Shown piece by piece: positions 7,955 through 16,224 of a stretch of DNA of 25,511 nt. The notes beneath the pieces were generated by a model. It was not told the DNA's origin. It saw only the letters and a list, made by a program, of their open reading frames with translations, and did not search any database. Source of the DNA: Planctomycetaceae bacterium. GTDB lineage: Bacteria; Planctomycetota; Planctomycetia; Planctomycetales; Planctomycetaceae. A program made the translations under genes and the position numbers. Every line of letters begins with the position of its first letter. Position 1 is the stretch's first letter. Location: the NCBI GenBank assembly GCA_947463775.1, contig CANHVD010000010.1, forward strand, positions 1-25,511, in the 5' to 3' direction.

Positions 7955-10900
7955 ATGGCTGACGCCCCTGCTGCCCCGACTCCGGCAGCTCCTGTCTCAA
8001 CTCGCCCTTTTGCCCATCTGCATTGTCATACTCACTACAGCCTTCTGGACGGCGTGAACCGCATTCCGGAGCTGGTGAAGCATGTCAAAGCATCGGGCAT
8101 GGACTCGATCGCCATTACGGACCATGGAAATCTCTACGGCGCGATTGAATTCTACAACGGGTGCAAAAAGGGCGGCGTCAAACCCATCCTCGGCTACGAA
8201 GCGTATGTCGCTCCCGGCCGACGGTCTGATCGGACCTCCAGCCGTCAGAAAGAAGCGTCCTCCCATCTGACATTGCTGGCGATGAATCGCAAGGGCTTCG
8301 ATAACCTGATTCGGCTATCGTCAACGGCTTATCTGGAAGGTTTCTATTACAAGCCGCGTATCGATCGTGAGATCCTGGAAGAGTGCAACGAGGGAATCAT
8401 CTGTCTCTCCGGCTGCGCGTCTTCGGAACTGTCGCGCTTGCTACTGGCCGATGATCAGGATGAAGCGAAGAAGCTGGTCGAATGGTACTCACGCGTCTTC
8501 GGCGATCGCTTTTACATGGAGATCCAGAACGCAGGCTTTCAGATTCAGAAGGACTGCATGGAACTGACGGTGGATCTGGCGAATCGCGTGGGACTGCCGC
8601 TCGTCGCCACGAATGATGCTCACTACCTGCGCAAGGAAGACGCCAAGGTTCAGGACGTCATGTTATGCGTGAATACGCGAACAACTCGCGATGACGAAAA
8701 ACGTATGAAGATGGAGCACGACGGGCTCTACGTTTGTACTCCGGACGAAATGTATGCGTGTTTCCCAGGACTTGATCATGCTGTGGCAAGGTCGCAGGAA
8801 ATCGCGAACCGAGTCAACATCGAACTGGGTGATCGCAAGCTGTATCCGGTGTTTCGCCCCCCGAATCAGCAGACCGACATCGATTACCTGCGAGATCTCT
8901 GTAAGCAGCGCATGCATGAACGCTATGGCGAAGAGCTGACTGAACGGCACTGGAAGCGTCTGGAATATGAACTGAGCGTTATCGAATCCAAGGGTTACGC
9001 GAGCTACTTCCTGATCGTATGGGACTTCGTGGAGTTTGCTCGCCGCAATGGCATTCCCTGTGGAGCGAGAGGTTCGGCGTGCGGAGCGATCGTGGCCTAT
9101 CTGCTGCGACTGGGTGATGTTTGTCCGCTGAAATATGACCTGCTGTTCGAACGCTTTCTGGACCCCAGCCGAACAGAACCGCCCGATATCGATATCGACT
9201 TCTGCCGCGATCGCCGGCAGATGGTTATTGACTACACAAAGCAAAAATACGGTGCTCGTAACGTTGCTCAGATTGGTACGTATGGAACTCTGAAAGCCAA
9301 AAATGCGATCCGCGACGTCGGCCGAGCTCTGAACGTGCCGTTGGCGCGAGTTAACGAGTTGGCAAAATTCGTCCCGGATACGCTCAACATCAAACTCAAG
9401 GACGCGCTGGCAGAAAGTGCGGACTTGAAAGCGGCGTATGATATCGATCCGCTGGCGAAAGAACTGCTCGACTATGCGATGGCCGTTGAGGGCTTGGCTC
9501 GCAGTGCGGGAACTCACGCGGCCGGCGTGGTGATTGCGGACGTGCCGCTGGATACCGTGCTGCCTCTGCAGACGATCACCGGTAAAGACGACATCATTAC
9601 TCAGTGGGACGGACCGACAGTTGAAAAAGTCGGCCTGCTGAAGATGGACTTTCTGGGCCTGCGAAACCTGACGATTCTGGACAAGGCCGTTCAGAACGTA
9701 AAACGCTCGAACCCAAGCTTCGACCTTGAAGAGGTTAAGAATAATCTTACCGACGCCAAGACCTTCGCGCTGCTGCAGCGAGGTGAGACGAAGGGCGTGT
9801 TTCAGCTCGAGTCCGGCGGGATGCGCGATCTGCTGACCAAGATGAGGCCGGACTGCTTCGCGGACATTATCGCGACGTCTGCTCTCTATCGCCCGGGTCC
9901 GCTGGAAGGCGGGATGGTGATGGAATACGTCGACGTGAAGAACGGGCGCAAGCCGCCGCGCAAAGTTCATCCGGTGGTGGATGAGGTACTGGCTGAGACC
10001 TACGGTGTGATGGTCTACCAGGAACAGGTCATGCGCATTCTGAATCGAGTGGGCAACATTGAGCTGTCCAAGTCGTATAAATGCATTAAAGCGATCAGCA
10101 AAAAGCTGGCCGATGTGATGAACAGCTTCCATGCGGAATACGTGGCTGGAGCAGTTTCCAATGGGATCGCGGAAAACATCGCCGAGGAACTCTGGAATCT
10201 GATCGTCGCGTTCGCGGGTTACGGTTTTAACAAATCGCACTCGACGGCTTACGGATTGATCGCCTACGAAACGGCCTTTCTGAAGGCTCATTATCCCGTT
10301 GAGTTCATGGCGGCTCTGTTGAGCTGTGAAATGGAGAGCACCGAACGAATCAGTGAACACGTCGATGATGCTCGCCGAATGAAGATTGAGATCCTCGGGC
10401 CGGATATTAATCGCTCTGAGGTCGACTTTGGATTTATCGACGGTCGCATCACCTTCGGGCTAGCCGCGTTGAAAGGCGTCGGAGAAAATGTCGTGCATGC
10501 CGTCGTGGCAGAACGAAGGCTGAATGGTCCGTATAAAGATATCTTCAATCTGACGGAACGAGTTGACCCGAAGGTGCTGACGAAGGGAACTCTGGAAACA
10601 CTGATTAAGGCTGGCGTGTTCGACAGTATGCCGGGGACACGTCCGCAGCAAACGGCAGTCGTTGAACGAGCTGTCCAGTCGGCGTTGTCGCGTCAGAAGG
10701 ATAAAGCTCGCGGGCAGAAGAGTCTGTTCGGCGGCGATGACGACGAGGAGAATGATGCATCAGGTACGGCAGTTTCGATGTCGTTTCCGGATGTGCCGGA
10801 CTGGACGCATTCGCAGAAGCTTGCCTGGGAAAAGGAAACGATTGGCTTCTATCTGACCTCGCATCCGCTGACGCAGCACGCGAGACGCATTGAACGCTAT

Positions 10901-11629
10901 GCCGCTAATCGCAATGCGGAACTGGCAGAGATGGAAGACGGTGCGCAGGTTGTTGTTGGTGGGATGATTTCTGCAATCAAGCTGGCCAATGCGAAAAAGC
11001 CAAGCCGCAATGGCAATACAAAGTACGCCAACTTCGACTTGGAAGACCCGTCCGGGATTATGCGGTGCATCGCATGGCCGGAAGATTATGCTCGTTATGA
11101 AGAACTGATCAAAGCCGAAAGCGTCATCATTGTGGCTGGCAAAGTGGATCGCCGGGGACGTGAACCGAACCTTGTGGTCAACCGCATTTATACGCTCGAT
11201 CAGGCCGACAAAGAATTTACTTCGCAGGTCGCGATCAAGTTTGAAAAGGGGCTACATTCGCATGAAGACGTGCAGCGAGTTCGCAATGTGATTTCGCGTT
11301 TCCCCGGATCGACCGATGTGATTCTGCTGGTAGATTCGTGGGCCGATCAGATCCGAAATCTTTATGCCAATGGCACGGCCGGTGGCAATGGGGCAAGAAA
11401 CGACGCTGGCATTGGTCAGGACGATGGCTCGGCATCGAGCGACGAAAAGTCTGAGAATGATTCCGGAGCCGGTTCACGGCTGCGATATATTCTGACCACC
11501 AGCAACGAATGCAAAGTCAACATCGGTCCGGAACTCTTGACGGCGCTGGCGGAGATTGTTGGTGAAGATAATTACGATTTGAAAGCGACAAAGTCCCGAA
11601 AGCCATCCGGGCAAAGTATGGGACGATAA
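7955..11629 (+). CDS. dnaE: DNA polymerase III subunit alpha
   Basis: A 1224-residue replicative C-family polymerase, close to the usual 1150-1200. The ATG at 7955 (MADAPAAP) is preferred over an in-frame TTG at 7916, whose extra 13 residues precede the conserved region. The PHP domain (about 20-300) has an apparently complete metal site: H21-L-H23, D32, ITDHGN, GYEAYVA, SSHLTLL, LSGCASSE and TNDAH. The palm has GARGSACG, catalytic D411 and D413 in PPDIDIDF, and D565 in LKMDFLGLRNL. LYRPGPLEGGM, GVMVYQEQVM and FAGYGFNKSHS follow. Later come the helix-hairpin-helix region, an OB fold (about 1000-1080) and a C-terminal domain split by a Ser/Asp/Gly-rich linker (about 1139-1177). The usual LRRAMGKK motif reads CIKAISKK. 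It synthesises the chromosome with the beta clamp and tau. Monocistronic here. Confidence 0.97.
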   Translation: MADAPAAPTPAAPVSTRPFAHLHCHTHYSLLDGVNRIPELVKHVKASGMDSIAITDHGNLYGAIEFYNGCKKGGVKPILGYEAYVAPGRRSDRTSSRQKEASSHLTLLAMNRKGFDNLIRLSSTAYLEGFYYKPRIDREILEECNEGIICLSGCASSELSRLLLADDQDEAKKLVEWYSRVFGDRFYMEIQNAGFQIQKDCMELTVDLANRVGLPLVATNDAHYLRKEDAKVQDVMLCVNTRTTRDDEKRMKMEHDGLYVCTPDEMYACFPGLDHAVARSQEIANRVNIELGDRKLYPVFRPPNQQTDIDYLRDLCKQRMHERYGEELTERHWKRLEYELSVIESKGYASYFLIVWDFVEFARRNGIPCGARGSACGAIVAYLLRLGDVCPLKYDLLFERFLDPSRTEPPDIDIDFCRDRRQMVIDYTKQKYGARNVAQIGTYGTLKAKNAIRDVGRALNVPLARVNELAKFVPDTLNIKLKDALAESADLKAAYDIDPLAKELLDYAMAVEGLARSAGTHAAGVVIADVPLDTVLPLQTITGKDDIITQWDGPTVEKVGLLKMDFLGLRNLTILDKAVQNVKRSNPSFDLEEVKNNLTDAKTFALLQRGETKGVFQLESGGMRDLLTKMRPDCFADIIATSALYRPGPLEGGMVMEYVDVKNGRKPPRKVHPVVDEVLAETYGVMVYQEQVMRILNRVGNIELSKSYKCIKAISKKLADVMNSFHAEYVAGAVSNGIAENIAEELWNLIVAFAGYGFNKSHSTAYGLIAYETAFLKAHYPVEFMAALLSCEMESTERISEHVDDARRMKIEILGPDINRSEVDFGFIDGRITFGLAALKGVGENVVHAVVAERRLNGPYKDIFNLTERVDPKVLTKGTLETLIKAGVFDSMPGTRPQQTAVVERAVQSALSRQKDKARGQKSLFGGDDDEENDASGTAVSMSFPDVPDWTHSQKLAWEKETIGFYLTSHPLTQHARRIERYAANRNAELAEMEDGAQVVVGGMISAIKLANAKKPSRNGNTKYANFDLEDPSGIMRCIAWPEDYARYEELIKAESVIIVAGKVDRRGREPNLVVNRIYTLDQADKEFTSQVAIKFEKGLHSHEDVQRVRNVISRFPGSTDVILLVDSWADQIRNLYANGTAGGNGARNDAGIGQDDGSASSDEKSENDSGAGSRLRYILTTSNECKVNIGPELLTALAEIVGEDNYDLKATKSRKPSGQSMGR

Positions 11630-11632
11630 AAG

Positions 11633-11656
11633 AAAGACCGGCTTTGCCGGTGCTTT
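11633..11656 (+). terminator. Hairpin just after dnaE
   Basis: ACCGGC-TTT-GCCGGT (11637-11651), extendable by AAAG/CTTT across one bulged G, starts 4 bp after the dnaE stop. The position suits a transcript 3' end, but there is no T tract, so termination might be factor-assisted or the hairpin may only protect the mRNA. Confidence 0.5.
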
Positions 11657-11837
11657 CAGGATATTGCGGCTTCAGTTGTTCAAGTTGACCCACGTGGCGT
11701 AATCTCAGGGCTCAGCCTCAATGGCGTGGACTTAAGCTCGACTTGCCACAATGGGGCTTGTCCTGAGGTGAGAAAACTTTGGTACTGCAACGAGATTTAG
11801 TGGGACAACTGTCGTTCTAATTTCGCCTCGTAGAGGT

Positions 11838-12016
11838 GGCAGCAGTTAGCCCCAGGTTTTAGCCTGGGGGAAGACGTTTGAAAATGAACATTTAGCCGTG
11901 AAACGGCTACAGAAATGTGTTGATATCGTTAAAAAACATCGCTGTCGCCGTTTCACGGCTGATGGATCGTGTTTTCGCATCCCACCCCTGGCTGAAGCCT
12001 GGGGCTAAATGCTGCC
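11838..12016. repeat. Nested inverted-repeat element (non-coding, possibly MITE-like)
   Basis: The gene-free gap 11630-12199 contains 19-bp outer arms GGCAGCAGTTAGCCCCAGG (11838-11856) and its complement at 11998-12016 with one mismatch. Inside these lie 14-bp perfect arms (AGCCGTGAAACGGC at 11894-11907 with 11947-11960). The outer left arm also forms a local hairpin (CCCCAGG/CCTGGGG, 11850-11869), and the inner arms are self-complementary (AGCCGT..ACGGCT). No transposase or obvious target-site duplication was seen. Only one copy lies in the window. Confidence 0.7.
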
Positions 12017-12199
12017 GCAGCTACGCTGCGAAACACAACCCGAAACGGAGCGCCTTGGCGCGATTCTTCTCAAATCGTAGCTGCCAGTTGTGTCCTCCCA
12101 CGAGACAAGCTCGACGGAAGAACGCTGGACATCAATGAATTGCTTAAATCCACGCCATTCGGGCTCAGCTTCATCGCACACAGATCATCATCACCTTTG

Positions 12200-12550
12200 A
12201 TGGACTCCATTTTCATGCCAGGATCAGACAACAATACGACTCTGGGCGAACTGCTGTCGTCCCTGGCTCAGGATCAGTCAGAATGGTCGCAGGCCACGTT
12301 CGGTACGGATCAGGAACGCGGTCCATTGGGAGCGCTGCGACATCTCGAGAAGGAAGCCGTGGAAACTCAGGCGGCTCCGAACGATATCGAGGAATATGCG
12401 GACTGCTTTCTGCTGATTCTGGACGCCGCCCGACGTGCGGGGATTTCCCCGTTACAGTTGATCGAGGCGGCTCAGCGCAAGATGGTCATCAATCGCCAGC
12501 GAACATGGCCGCGTCCCATCGATGATCAGCCCGTGGAGCATGTGCGATAA
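12200..12550 (+). CDS. DUF550 / MazG-like dATP/dGTP pyrophosphohydrolase
   Basis: A 116-residue protein from ATG 12200 (an alternative ATG is at 12215; the in-frame TTG at 12140 adds a non-conserved tail). The WSQATFG and GPLGALRHLEKEAVE stretches, EEYADCFLLILDAARRAG, and the ending RTWPRP...HVR match the DUF550 family, described as dATP/dGTP diphosphohydrolase. Acidic motifs E52-x-x-E55 and E65-x-x-D68 correspond to the MazG-type ExxE...ExxD magnesium site on a helical bundle. It would hydrolyse a nucleoside triphosphate to monophosphate and pyrophosphate (substrate by family, not shown here). It often resides on phages, but no phage genes are nearby. Convergent with the kinase gene; no strong ribosome-binding site, so the start is uncertain. 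Confidence 0.8.
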   Translation: MDSIFMPGSDNNTTLGELLSSLAQDQSEWSQATFGTDQERGPLGALRHLEKEAVETQAAPNDIEEYADCFLLILDAARRAGISPLQLIEAAQRKMVINRQRTWPRPIDDQPVEHVR

Positions 12551-12565
12551 GAACTCTGAGACTAC

Positions 12566-12591
12566 TTCTTTGCATGAATTCTTTGCATGAA
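12566..12591. repeat. Perfect 2 x 13-bp tandem duplication
   Basis: TTCTTTGCATGAA occurs twice head to tail in the 93-bp gap between two convergent genes; probably a simple slippage duplication. Confidence 0.8.
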
Positions 12592-12643
12592 GATCGTCTC
12601 CTCATGAGGCTGTTGAAAACGTGATCCGGAACACGCTGGCGGC

Positions 12644-14101
12644 TCAGGATTCGGCAGAGCGTTGAACCGCCTGTCGCGCGTGTTCGATGGTTTTCCATGT
12701 TTTCAGATGAACTCCCGCCAGCATCGCGGCACCGGTCGCTGCTTCTTCGGAATGGCGAGCAACCTGGACAGGAACCCCGAAATGTTTTCGCACGGCATCG
12801 ACCAGTAACGGGTTGTGTTTAACCGCGTTGCCCGCCATGGCGACTCGTTGCAGAGGACTTGCGGAACTCTGCGGCGATGTTGACCAGACGTCTGACATCG
12901 ATTGAGCGATCCCGGTGAGCACACTCGCCAGCAGATGAGCGGGGCTCAGATTGTCGACGTTGATTCCTTTGATCACACCGCGACGATCGGGCTCGTAGCG
13001 AGTTCCCCGGAAGAACGGTTCGCAAATGAGTTCCGGAGAAGGTGTCTCCTGAGCCACCAATTGCTGCAGTCGGTCCCAGATCGCTTCTTCGCTGACGATG
13101 CTTCCGAAATCTGAAAGCCAGCGGCGAATGGTGCGATTGACCCACGCGATCGCATCGCCACCACACAGGCCGGCGCCGACAATCATAAACTGCGGTGTGG
13201 CCTTGCCGGTCACGGGATCCGGATTGCCAGGCAGGATGCGAGTATCGAGCGGCAGTTGCCGACTGAACTGCGGTATTCGCCACACGATCTGTCCGCCCGT
13301 TCCAATGTTGATCAGCACTGAACCGTCCTGATCCGGTAAAGCGCTTAGCACGGACGCCTGATTGTCACCGATTGCGTTGATCACAGGCAGTGCCGCTGGC
13401 AAACCAAGTTCAGCCGCGACCGTAGAATTTAATGTGCCAACGATGGCTCCGCTGTCGGCCACTTGTGGCAACCATTCGCGAGGAATCTCGGCGGCCTGCA
13501 ATAACGCGTCGCTCCAGTCGTCGGCGACAAGATCAAACAGGCCGGATGATGCGGCATGTGATCTCTCTGTCACCGGCGGGCTCCCGGTCAGGCAGCTTCC
13601 AATCCAGTCGGCGACGAAAGAGACCGATCCGATGTTGTTCGGCAATTGCTTCAGTCGGCGCATCGCGAAGAGCGTGGTGCCAAGATATCCGGGAGACAAG
13701 CGGCAGCCGGTATTCAGCATCGCCTGATCGGTCGCACGCTGTTGCAGTTCCGTCAGCAAGGATTTCTGTGCACCTTCGGAGACGGATCGGCGATCCTGCC
13801 ATGTGATGACATTGCCTGTCACTTGGCCGTTGCCGTCAAGAATGACTGTGCTGTGCATTTGCCCGGTCAATGCAATCGTCTGGAACTCATAACCCTGGCA
13901 GAGTTCGCTCAGATTTTTCAACGCCGCAAACGCCGTCGCACGGATGCGTTCTGGATTCTGTTCCGCGTAATCACTCGGCAGTCCTTCGATTGCTGCGTGA
14001 TGAGTTTGAGTCACCGCGTGGATAACTCGACCGGCTTCATTCAGAGCAACCGCCGAAATGCTGGTGGTGCCCATATCCAGTCCCAGAATCAGTTTACTCA
14101 T
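12644..14101 (-). CDS. FGGY-family carbohydrate kinase (xylulokinase or sedoheptulokinase type)
   Basis: A 485-residue sugar kinase of the usual FGGY length. The N-terminal phosphate-1 motif LGLDMGTTSISAVAL, the TGQMHSTVIL and ITWQDRR segments, and AIGDNQASVL with D246 as likely catalytic base support an active kinase. The second ATPase lobe is seen in VLINIGTGGQIVW, IVGAGLCGGDAIAW, RVAMAGNAVKHNPLL and EEAATGAAMLAG. It would phosphorylate a ketose using ATP. The WQDRR...TGCRLSPGYLGTTLF stretch and GDNQAS/NIGTGGQ look more like sedoheptulokinases than classical XylB, but substrate cannot be settled from sequence alone. The ATG at 14101 has AGGAAA about 10 bp upstream. A 272-bp gap separates it from the upstream ferredoxin-like gene on the same strand, so it may have its own promoter. 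Confidence 0.9.
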   Translation of the reverse strand: MSKLILGLDMGTTSISAVALNEAGRVIHAVTQTHHAAIEGLPSDYAEQNPERIRATAFAALKNLSELCQGYEFQTIALTGQMHSTVILDGNGQVTGNVITWQDRRSVSEGAQKSLLTELQQRATDQAMLNTGCRLSPGYLGTTLFAMRRLKQLPNNIGSVSFVADWIGSCLTGSPPVTERSHAASSGLFDLVADDWSDALLQAAEIPREWLPQVADSGAIVGTLNSTVAAELGLPAALPVINAIGDNQASVLSALPDQDGSVLINIGTGGQIVWRIPQFSRQLPLDTRILPGNPDPVTGKATPQFMIVGAGLCGGDAIAWVNRTIRRWLSDFGSIVSEEAIWDRLQQLVAQETPSPELICEPFFRGTRYEPDRRGVIKGINVDNLSPAHLLASVLTGIAQSMSDVWSTSPQSSASPLQRVAMAGNAVKHNPLLVDAVRKHFGVPVQVARHSEEAATGAAMLAGVHLKTWKTIEHARQAVQRSAES

Positions 14102-14373
14102 GAGTGGCGATTTCCTGTGGGGGCTGTGCTCTTAAAGCGTAACGGCGCGAACCGCACGGTGAGTGGTATGTGAGCGTTGATGGCTCGATCGCGATTGATG
14201 AGCCTTGAAACTCGGCATCAAGCGAGGACGCTGACGCCTGCGGCTTGCCGTTAAACGAAAGCCAGACCTGGTGCTCTGTCAGGCCCGGAAACGTACGTTG
14301 GACATTCTTGTCCGACATGCTTGCGACGGGCAAGAACGCCCATCCTACTCAACAATGAAGATTTGACGAAGCA
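14102..14373. other. Intergenic region with repeat-like sequence
   Basis: An open frame (14094-14333, minus) overlaps the kinase start by 8 bp. It is composition-biased, has no recognisable domain and is not preceded by a good ribosome-binding site. The hairpin GGGC-AAGAAC-GCCC near 14330-14343 and the general look suggest a dispersed planctomycete intergenic repeat rather than a gene, but no second copy lies in the window to prove it. Confidence 0.4.
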
Positions 14374-15411
14374 CTAAAACTCCAGCGCATCCAGATCGGC
14401 AATCAGCTGATCCATTTCTTCGCGGACCTTCTGCTTAATGCCGACCGACATGCCGACGGCTTCGCGACCATCCAGAATCAGTTCGCGGTCGCGTTCTTTG
14501 ATGGCCATTTCAACGGCCGATTCGCCGCTGTCGCCACCGAACAGTTTTGTCAGGTCAATTTTGAGACCACTGACTTCGCCTTCTGCACCCGCAATCGCCG
14601 GTTGTTTGTGCTGTGGAAAGATGATGGCATTTTCCGGGCAAACTCGACTACAAGCCGGACAGCCTTTTTTACAGTTGTCCTGTTGTTCAACCAGAATGCG
14701 ATCGAGAGCGTCGACACCGTAAACGCCGAACAGGCAGAAGTCGATACACTCCATGCAATTTGTGCAGCGACTGTAATCAATCACCGGATACCAGCGGCGG
14801 CCTGTGTCTTCCGGGAGCGTCGCCTTATCGACGTGTGTCGCTGAGCCACTATCAAACGCTCTGCGCGCTTCCAGAAGACGCTCGGGCTGCAGGTAACGTT
14901 GAAGCTGTTCCGGTTGAGGAGACCCGCCAATCCAGCTCATGAGATCGACGGTCTGCACTGAGTTCTCTTCGGAGATGCGACGAATCTCGCGGACAAACGC
15001 GTCAGCACTCTCGGAAGCTCGCATATCAATGCAGTAGACGCGGCGATTGGGCACGTTGACACTGCCGATGCCGTTGTACTGGCGAGTGTCCTCTTCTTCG
15101 TCGTCGTCCGATTCTTCATCAGCCGACTTCAGCAAAGTCATCCCGTCTTTGCCGCGAATGTTTGCTCGATCCAGAGTCCACCGGATCGCTCGTTCATACA
15201 GCCAGCCAAGAACCACTACGTTGCCCGGGACTGAACGCAGAAAGAGCATGCCGGAGTGATCCTGCGACATGTCGTAAAGATGAGGAACCAGCGAAACATC
15301 AATACCAGGTTCTGCGATGAGAGCTGTCGCGATATCCTCTTCAAGTTGACGCTTGATCGGATTGCGTCCCTGAGCCTGGCTGATAACGACGGTAACTTTG
15401 CTGCCTGCCAT
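14374..15411 (-). CDS. Two-cluster 4Fe-4S ferredoxin-domain protein with unknown N-terminal domain
   Basis: A 345-residue cytoplasmic protein. Residues 210-268 hold a dicluster ferredoxin domain: C216-x2-C219-x2-C222-x3-C226 (CTNCMECIDFC) and C247-x3-C251-x2-C254-x3-C258 (CKKGCPACSRVCP). The second cluster has an extra residue in the first spacer. Residues 4-165 look like an alpha/beta domain (KVTVVISQAQ, VVVLGWLYERAI, RRVYCIDMR) interrupted by a very acidic loop at about 96-109 (ADEESDDDEEEDT). I do not recognise this domain. The C-terminal tail (290-345) is charged and helical. Start ATG 15411 has AGGG a few bases upstream and lies 24 bp after the GcvH-like gene, so it is the last gene of the three-gene operon. 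Likely role: electron transfer linked to the lipoyl carrier (inference). Confidence 0.85.
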   Translation of the reverse strand: MAGSKVTVVISQAQGRNPIKRQLEEDIATALIAEPGIDVSLVPHLYDMSQDHSGMLFLRSVPGNVVVLGWLYERAIRWTLDRANIRGKDGMTLLKSADEESDDDEEEDTRQYNGIGSVNVPNRRVYCIDMRASESADAFVREIRRISEENSVQTVDLMSWIGGSPQPEQLQRYLQPERLLEARRAFDSGSATHVDKATLPEDTGRRWYPVIDYSRCTNCMECIDFCLFGVYGVDALDRILVEQQDNCKKGCPACSRVCPENAIIFPQHKQPAIAGAEGEVSGLKIDLTKLFGGDSGESAVEMAIKERDRELILDGREAVGMSVGIKQKVREEMDQLIADLDALEF

Positions 15412-15435
15412 TTGATCCCTGCACTATAACGGCCT

Positions 15436-15894
15436 TTATGACTCGTTAACCTGCCCTTTGATTGTCTTCTGCGCATCATCCCAGGCGGAATTCAAAAACT
15501 CAATGTACCCGGCCGCAGAAAGCGGAGTCTGGTTCGTTTCGAACTCATACAGCCATCCGTTCCCGTAATTGTCTGCGTTTATCCCGGAAGGATCGCTCAA
15601 AAGCCGCGGATTAAAGGCCACAACCTTGCCGGCGAAAGGAGGAAACATCGACGACACGGCCTTTGCGCTTTCGATTTCGCCGATCTCCTGTTTGTCGCGA
15701 ACGATGGTTTCGGGGTCAATTGACCATTCGAGGAAATAAATATCCTGGAGCAGCCGAAGCGAATAAGCCGTAAAGCCGACTTGAAAACGTCCGGGCGCGA
15801 TTTCCTTCAGCCACAGATGCCGCGGCGAGTAAAAGCGATCCTGAGGAATCGGAGCCTTGAACTGGCCCATCATAAAATGCAGTGGTTCAGTCAT
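15436..15894 (-). CDS. gcvH: GcvH-like lipoyl carrier protein
   Basis: A 152-residue protein with the biotinyl/lipoyl fold of glycine cleavage H protein. YSPRHLWLK matches the N-terminal YSxxHxWL motif. GEIESAKAVSSMFPPFAG is the lipoylation hairpin, with K78 as the predicted lipoyl-lysine. NGWLYEFE matches the conserved GGWxxxI strand. It is longer than typical GcvH (about 125-130), with an extra 20-residue N-terminus, and the usual GITxxAxxxLGD segment reads GFTAYSLRLLQD. No gcvT, gcvP or lpd lies nearby. Its start overlaps the stop of the upstream small gene by 4 bp (ATGA), so the two are translationally coupled. In the glycine cleavage system H shuttles aminomethyl-lipoate; here it might instead be a specialised carrier for the ferredoxin-like partner. 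Confidence 0.85.
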   Translation of the reverse strand: MTEPLHFMMGQFKAPIPQDRFYSPRHLWLKEIAPGRFQVGFTAYSLRLLQDIYFLEWSIDPETIVRDKQEIGEIESAKAVSSMFPPFAGKVVAFNPRLLSDPSGINADNYGNGWLYEFETNQTPLSAAGYIEFLNSAWDDAQKTIKGQVNES

Positions 15895-16127
15895 GCCTTG
15901 TCCTGAGATTCGCTGTTTGAACGAGCAGGCGGGATTGTCAATTGCACGTTTTTCGGTGAGCCCGACTCCTCTTCGTATCGAGCGTCATACTCGTCCATCA
16001 GCATCGAAGGGCAGACTTCATGCTTGTCGCACTGTTTGCAGACGATGCGGATCAGATCGGGTCCGGCAATTTTGAGCTGATGAGTTTCACATAGCTCAAA
16101 TAGTTCTTTCAGGTGATCGCAGACCAT
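15891..16127 (-). CDS. Small Cys-rich, probable metal-binding protein
   Basis: A 78-residue protein, first gene of the operon. ATG 16127 has GGAG at 16137-16140 (9-bp spacing). Cysteines at 3, 13, 30, 33 and 39 and histidines at 5, 16 and 36 lie in CDHLKELFELCETH and IVCKQCDKHEVCP. The CxxC...C arrangement suggests a small zinc- or iron-binding knuckle. The last 25 residues are polar and likely disordered. The stop overlaps the GcvH-like start by 4 bp. I do not recognise a named family; genomic coupling suggests a maturation, regulatory or redox accessory of the lipoyl carrier/ferredoxin pair. Confidence 0.8.
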   Translation of the reverse strand: MVCDHLKELFELCETHQLKIAGPDLIRIVCKQCDKHEVCPSMLMDEYDARYEEESGSPKNVQLTIPPARSNSESQDKA

Positions 16128-16158
16128 ATCAAAATTCTCCGGCAGGAAGTTCGTAATT

Positions 16159-16188
16159 GGTATAGTGACTAACCGATACTCCGCACAA
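16159..16188 (-). promoter_or_regulatory. Possible promoter of the Cys-protein/gcvH-like/ferredoxin operon
   Basis: On the minus strand TTGTGC (16188-16183) and TATACC (16164-16159) are separated by 18 bp, upstream of the ATG at 16127. Only partial consensus matches. Confidence 0.35.
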
Positions 16189-16195
16189 ACTTCCC

Positions 16196-16224
16196 TTGAA
16201 TAGACAGGATTGTGCCCGTGTTAT
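16196..16224 (+). promoter_or_regulatory. Possible promoter of the carbonic-anhydrase-like gene
   Basis: TTGAAT (16196-16201), a 17-bp spacer and TGTTAT (16219-16224) lie about 50 bp before the ATG at 16273. Each box matches consensus in four of six bases. It sits back to back with the candidate minus-strand promoter. Confidence 0.4.

Noticed and set aside
8663..10360. 565-codon open frame on the minus strand
   Set aside because: Lies wholly antisense to dnaE, whose conserved motifs cover the region; composition is His/Arg/Gln-rich as expected of a shadow frame.
11630..12199. tRNA or small RNA gene suggested by multiple hairpins
   Set aside because: No cloverleaf, anticodon arm or CCA end could be drawn; the hairpins belong to the nested inverted repeat.
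14094..14333. 79-codon minus-strand open frame overlapping the kinase start
   Set aside because: No domain, weak start, and sequence resembling a dispersed intergenic repeat; kept only as an intergenic note because repetition could not be shown within the window.
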